Source: an uncultured Clostridia bacterium (GTDB lineage: Bacteria > Bacillota > Clostridia > Oscillospirales > Ruminococcaceae). Taken from it: 7,718 nt of DNA. The translations under genes were made by a program, and so were the position numbers. Of the stretch, positions 5,646-7,718 are shown piece after piece (positions within the stretch are counted from its first letter, which is position 1; the number at the start of each line of letters is the position of its first letter). Below the pieces are notes generated by a model. The model searched no databases. It saw only the letters and a program-made list of their open reading frames with translations, and was not told where the DNA came from. The stretch covers positions 1 through 7,718 of the forward strand of contig CAMYUO010000073.1 of assembly GCA_947302065.1 (NCBI GenBank), written 5' to 3'.

Positions 5646-6197
5646 TTACTTTCCTTTCAACGCTTCCGTGCCCGGGGCATCGGGAGCAAACTTTTTCTTA
5701 TAAATAAATGTGTACAGGCACGCAAAGAAAATGCCTATCGCAGCACCTGCGAGAACGTCGGTAGGGTAGTGTACGCCGACGTGCATTCTCGAATAGCACA
5801 TGAAAATGCTCACGCAGAGTGCGGGTATGCCGAACTTTTTCGGCATCATCAGAAACACCACGAACAGACAGCCGAACGTTGCGCCTGCGTGACCCGACGG
5901 GAACGAGGCATCTCTCACGCTCATAAGTGATTCAAGCCCATCTATCTGCGTGAAAGGCCGTGGCCTGTCAATTATCTTTTTGAGGATAAGGCTGCCGAGG
6001 ACATACGAGCTGCCCAGCGAGCATGCACACACGCAGCCTGTGCGCCGTGTCTTCGGTATTATCATAAGCAGCAGTGCGACTGCTATCGCAAGCTCGCCGT
6101 GTGCGCCGATCCAGCCGAAAAGCTTGCATATCGGGTCGAGCACGGCATTTCTCAGATTGTCCTGTATCCACAAAAGAACATCAGCTTCCCATTTCAT
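5646..6197 (-). CDS. PAP2-family membrane phosphatase
   Basis: A 183-residue membrane protein with the complete type 2 phosphatidic acid phosphatase signature: K73-x6-R80-P81 (motif 1), PSGH at 100-103 (motif 2) and SR-x5-H-x3-D at 136-147 (motif 3; H143 nucleophile, H103 acid, D147 partner). Hydrophobic segments lie near 36-48, 54-72, 104-118, 123-136 and 147-166, so the active site probably faces outward. Family members dephosphorylate undecaprenyl pyrophosphate, phosphatidic acid or phosphatidylglycerol phosphate, and the substrate cannot be chosen from sequence alone. The start is the ATG at 6197: GAGG (6209-6206), overlapping the phosphorylase stop codon, lies 8 bases before it. A GTG in frame at 6206 would leave no room for a ribosome binding site. 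Its ribosome binding site in the upstream stop codon and the 6-base gap downstream point to translational coupling within the cluster. Confidence 0.9.
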   Translation of the reverse strand: MKWEADVLLWIQDNLRNAVLDPICKLFGWIGAHGELAIAVALLLMIIPKTRRTGCVCACSLGSSYVLGSLILKKIIDRPRPFTQIDGLESLMSVRDASFPSGHAGATFGCLFVVFLMMPKKFGIPALCVSIFMCYSRMHVGVHYPTDVLAGAAIGIFFACLYTFIYKKKFAPDAPGTEALKGK

Positions 6198-6207
6198 CGT
6201 GAGCACC

Positions 6208-7718
6208 TCACTTTGTCACGGGCGCTATCTTCCAGATGTTCTCTGCATAGTCCTTGATAGTTCTGTCAGATGAGAATTTGCCTGCATTGCACATGTTCAG
6301 CCAGCACTTTTTCGCAAAGCCCAGCTCGTCTTTGTAGTCTGCATTGCAGCGCAGCTTGGTGTCAACATAATCGACAAGGTCGCCGACAACATAATAGTGG
6401 TCGGGAACGTGCCAGCTTGCGCCGTCGGTGAGTGCCTTGTAAAGCTCCTCAAAGCTGCCTTCCTGGTCTGACGGGATACCGCCGTCATCGAAAGTGCCGT
6501 CGATGAGCTTATTAAGCACTCTGTTTATCTTTTCATCGCCGAAAACGAGCTTTCTTGGGTCATAGTCTGGCATTATCTTTTCAAGCTCCTCGACCCTTGC
6601 GCCGAAGATGTAGTTGTTATCCTCGCCTGCCTCCTGCACTATCTCGACGTTTGCGCCGTCGTAAGTGCCGAGCGTAACTGCGCCGTTGAGCATCAGTTTC
6701 ATGTTGCCCGTACCGCTTGCCTCAGTGCCCGCCGTGGATATCTGCTCTGAGACATCAGCTGCGGGAACGAGCTTCTGTGCATAGGAAACGTTGTAGTTCT
6801 GCACGAAAACGACTTTGAGCAGGTCTTTTGTCTGCTCGTCCGAGTTGACCATCCTGCCTATCTCGCCGAGCAGCTTGATGATAGCCTTTGCACGTCTGTA
6901 TCCCGGTGCGGACTTTGCGCCGAAGATATATGTGGTCGGCGTGAAGTCCTTTATCGAGCCGTCTTTGATGCCGTAGTAGATATAGATTATCGACAGGGCA
7001 TTGAGCAGCTGCCTTTTGTACTCGTGCAGTCTTTTTATCTGGATATCGAAGATAGTGTTCGGGTCAACGTCGATGCCGTCGTGCGCCTTGATAAAATCAG
7101 CGAGCTGTTGTTTTTTCTGCTTTTTGATGCTTATGAACTCACGCAGGATGTTTTCATCATCTGCATATTTTTCAAGATCTTTGAGCTTATCGAGGTCTGT
7201 TATCCAGCTGTCGTCGCCGAGCAGCCTTGTGATGAGTGCCGAAAGCTCTTTGTTGCAAAGTGCCAGCCAGCGCCTCTGGGTGATGCCGTTGGTCTTGTTC
7301 TGGAATCTTTCGGGGTAAAGCTCATACCACGCCTTGAGAGCGTCGTTTTTGAGTATCTCCGTGTGTATCTCGGCAACGCCGTTTATGAACGACGAAACGT
7401 ATATAGCCATATAAGCCATGTTCACCATGCCGCAGGATACAGGCTGTATCTTTTCGATAGCATTTCTTTCCATGCCTTTTGCATACATATCCTTGATAAA
7501 ACGCTCGTTTATCATCAGAATATACCTGTAAACGTCGGGCAGGATATTCTCCACCAGTGAGCAGCGCCATTTTTCAAGAGCCTCTGCCATAATGGTGTGG
7601 TTGGTGTAGTTGAATATCTTATGCGCCTTTTCAAACGCAGCCTCAAAGTCATAGCCGTTTTCGCAAAGCTGTCTTATCAGCTCGGGAATTGCTATAACAG
7701 GGTGTGTGTCGTTGAGCT
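6208..7718 (-). CDS. glgP: Glycogen/alpha-glucan phosphorylase (C-terminal part; 5' end outside window)
   Basis: The frame is open to the window edge, giving 502 visible codons of a protein usually near 800 residues, so roughly the first 300 are missing. The enzyme uses phosphate and pyridoxal phosphate to release glucose-1-phosphate from glycogen or maltodextrin in the cytoplasm. Signatures seen: LNDTHP at the edge (7717-7700), NYTNHTIMAEALE, QNKTNGITQRRWL, the active-site loop QIKRLHEYKRQ, and the phosphorylase signature EASGTGNMKLMLNGA, whose lysine (codon 6699-6697) binds pyridoxal phosphate. The C-terminus is complete and ends CNAGKFSSDRTIKDYAENIWKI, as usual for the family. An internal ATG at 7590 could be mistaken for a start, but upstream codons are clearly phosphorylase sequence. 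Downstream genes follow with almost no gap. The promoter is outside the window. Confidence 0.96.
   Translation of the reverse strand, partial: LNDTHPVIAIPELIRQLCENGYDFEAAFEKAHKIFNYTNHTIMAEALEKWRCSLVENILPDVYRYILMINERFIKDMYAKGMERNAIEKIQPVSCGMVNMAYMAIYVSSFINGVAEIHTEILKNDALKAWYELYPERFQNKTNGITQRRWLALCNKELSALITRLLGDDSWITDLDKLKDLEKYADDENILREFISIKKQKKQQLADFIKAHDGIDVDPNTIFDIQIKRLHEYKRQLLNALSIIYIYYGIKDGSIKDFTPTTYIFGAKSAPGYRRAKAIIKLLGEIGRMVNSDEQTKDLLKVVFVQNYNVSYAQKLVPAADVSEQISTAGTEASGTGNMKLMLNGAVTLGTYDGANVEIVQEAGEDNNYIFGARVEELEKIMPDYDPRKLVFGDEKINRVLNKLIDGTFDDGGIPSDQEGSFEELYKALTDGASWHVPDHYYVVGDLVDYVDTKLRCNADYKDELGFAKKCWLNMCNAGKFSSDRTIKDYAENIWKIAPVTK

Noticed and set aside
6198..6206. GTG start for the PAP2 gene at 6206
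   Set aside because: The GAGG ribosome binding site overlaps this position directly; it is 8 bases before the ATG at 6197, which is therefore preferred.
7024..7560. A 178-codon plus-strand open frame opposite the phosphorylase gene
   Set aside because: It is an antisense shadow of conserved phosphorylase sequence, with no supporting motif or distinct coding signal.
7588..7590. Phosphorylase start at the ATG at 7590
   Set aside because: The frame stays open to the window edge and the upstream codons encode conserved phosphorylase sequence including LNDTHP and NYTNHTI, so this Met is internal.
1..7718. CRISPR array, tRNA or rRNA genes, insertion sequence, phage or defence system
   Set aside because: No spaced direct repeats of CRISPR type, no tRNA cloverleaf or rRNA sequence, and no transposase, integrase or known defence motifs were seen. 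The only tandem repeat is the 35-base heptamer array.

Overview
The window carries genes only on the minus strand, so the right edge is upstream. Moderate GC, AGGAGG-type ribosome binding sites, TTGAAA/TATAAT-type promoter boxes, stem-plus-T-run terminators and an ECF sigma factor paired with a membrane-anchored anti-sigma factor suggest a Firmicute of class Clostridia, plausibly a Ruminococcus-like gut or rumen bacterium. This placement is inferred from style and was not tested by a search. All family assignments and residue comparisons were made by eye and from memory.

Layout in transcription order, right to left. (1) 7718-3624 is a tight three-gene cluster: the C-terminal two thirds of glycogen/alpha-glucan phosphorylase (cut by the window edge), a small membrane PAP2-type phosphatase, and a divergent methionyl-tRNA-synthetase-like protein. 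The gaps are about 10 and 6 bases, so the genes are probably co-transcribed and translationally coupled. (2) 3623-3511 is an intergenic block holding a 12-bp palindrome, a GC-rich hairpin, five phased copies of a heptamer (AGTGAAT) and a strong two-way terminator. (3) 3435-1946 is a sigma/anti-sigma operon whose genes overlap by 4 bases (ATGA), with a candidate ECF-type promoter and a 12-bp palindrome just upstream. (4) 1945-1697 holds a terminator hairpin, a 33-codon small ORF with a near-perfect ribosome binding site that runs through that hairpin, and an extended -10 promoter. (5) 1696-110 is a beta-CASP metallo-beta-lactamase-fold RNase-type protein. (6) 109-1 holds two hairpin-forming inverted repeats and a G-tract, with no gene.

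The phosphorylase releases glucose-1-phosphate from storage glucan. The PAP2 phosphatase probably acts on a lipid-linked phosphate in the membrane. The MetRS-like protein shares their transcript but has no obvious metabolic link to them. The sigma/anti-sigma pair is a self-contained envelope- or stress-signalling unit. The beta-CASP protein is expected to act in RNA processing or decay from its own promoter.

Most of the window is ordinary. The most interesting items are the MetRS-like protein, which appears to differ from MetRS at the methionine pocket, the KMSKS loop and the anticodon-stacking residue and carries an insertion, and the terminator-embedded small ORF.
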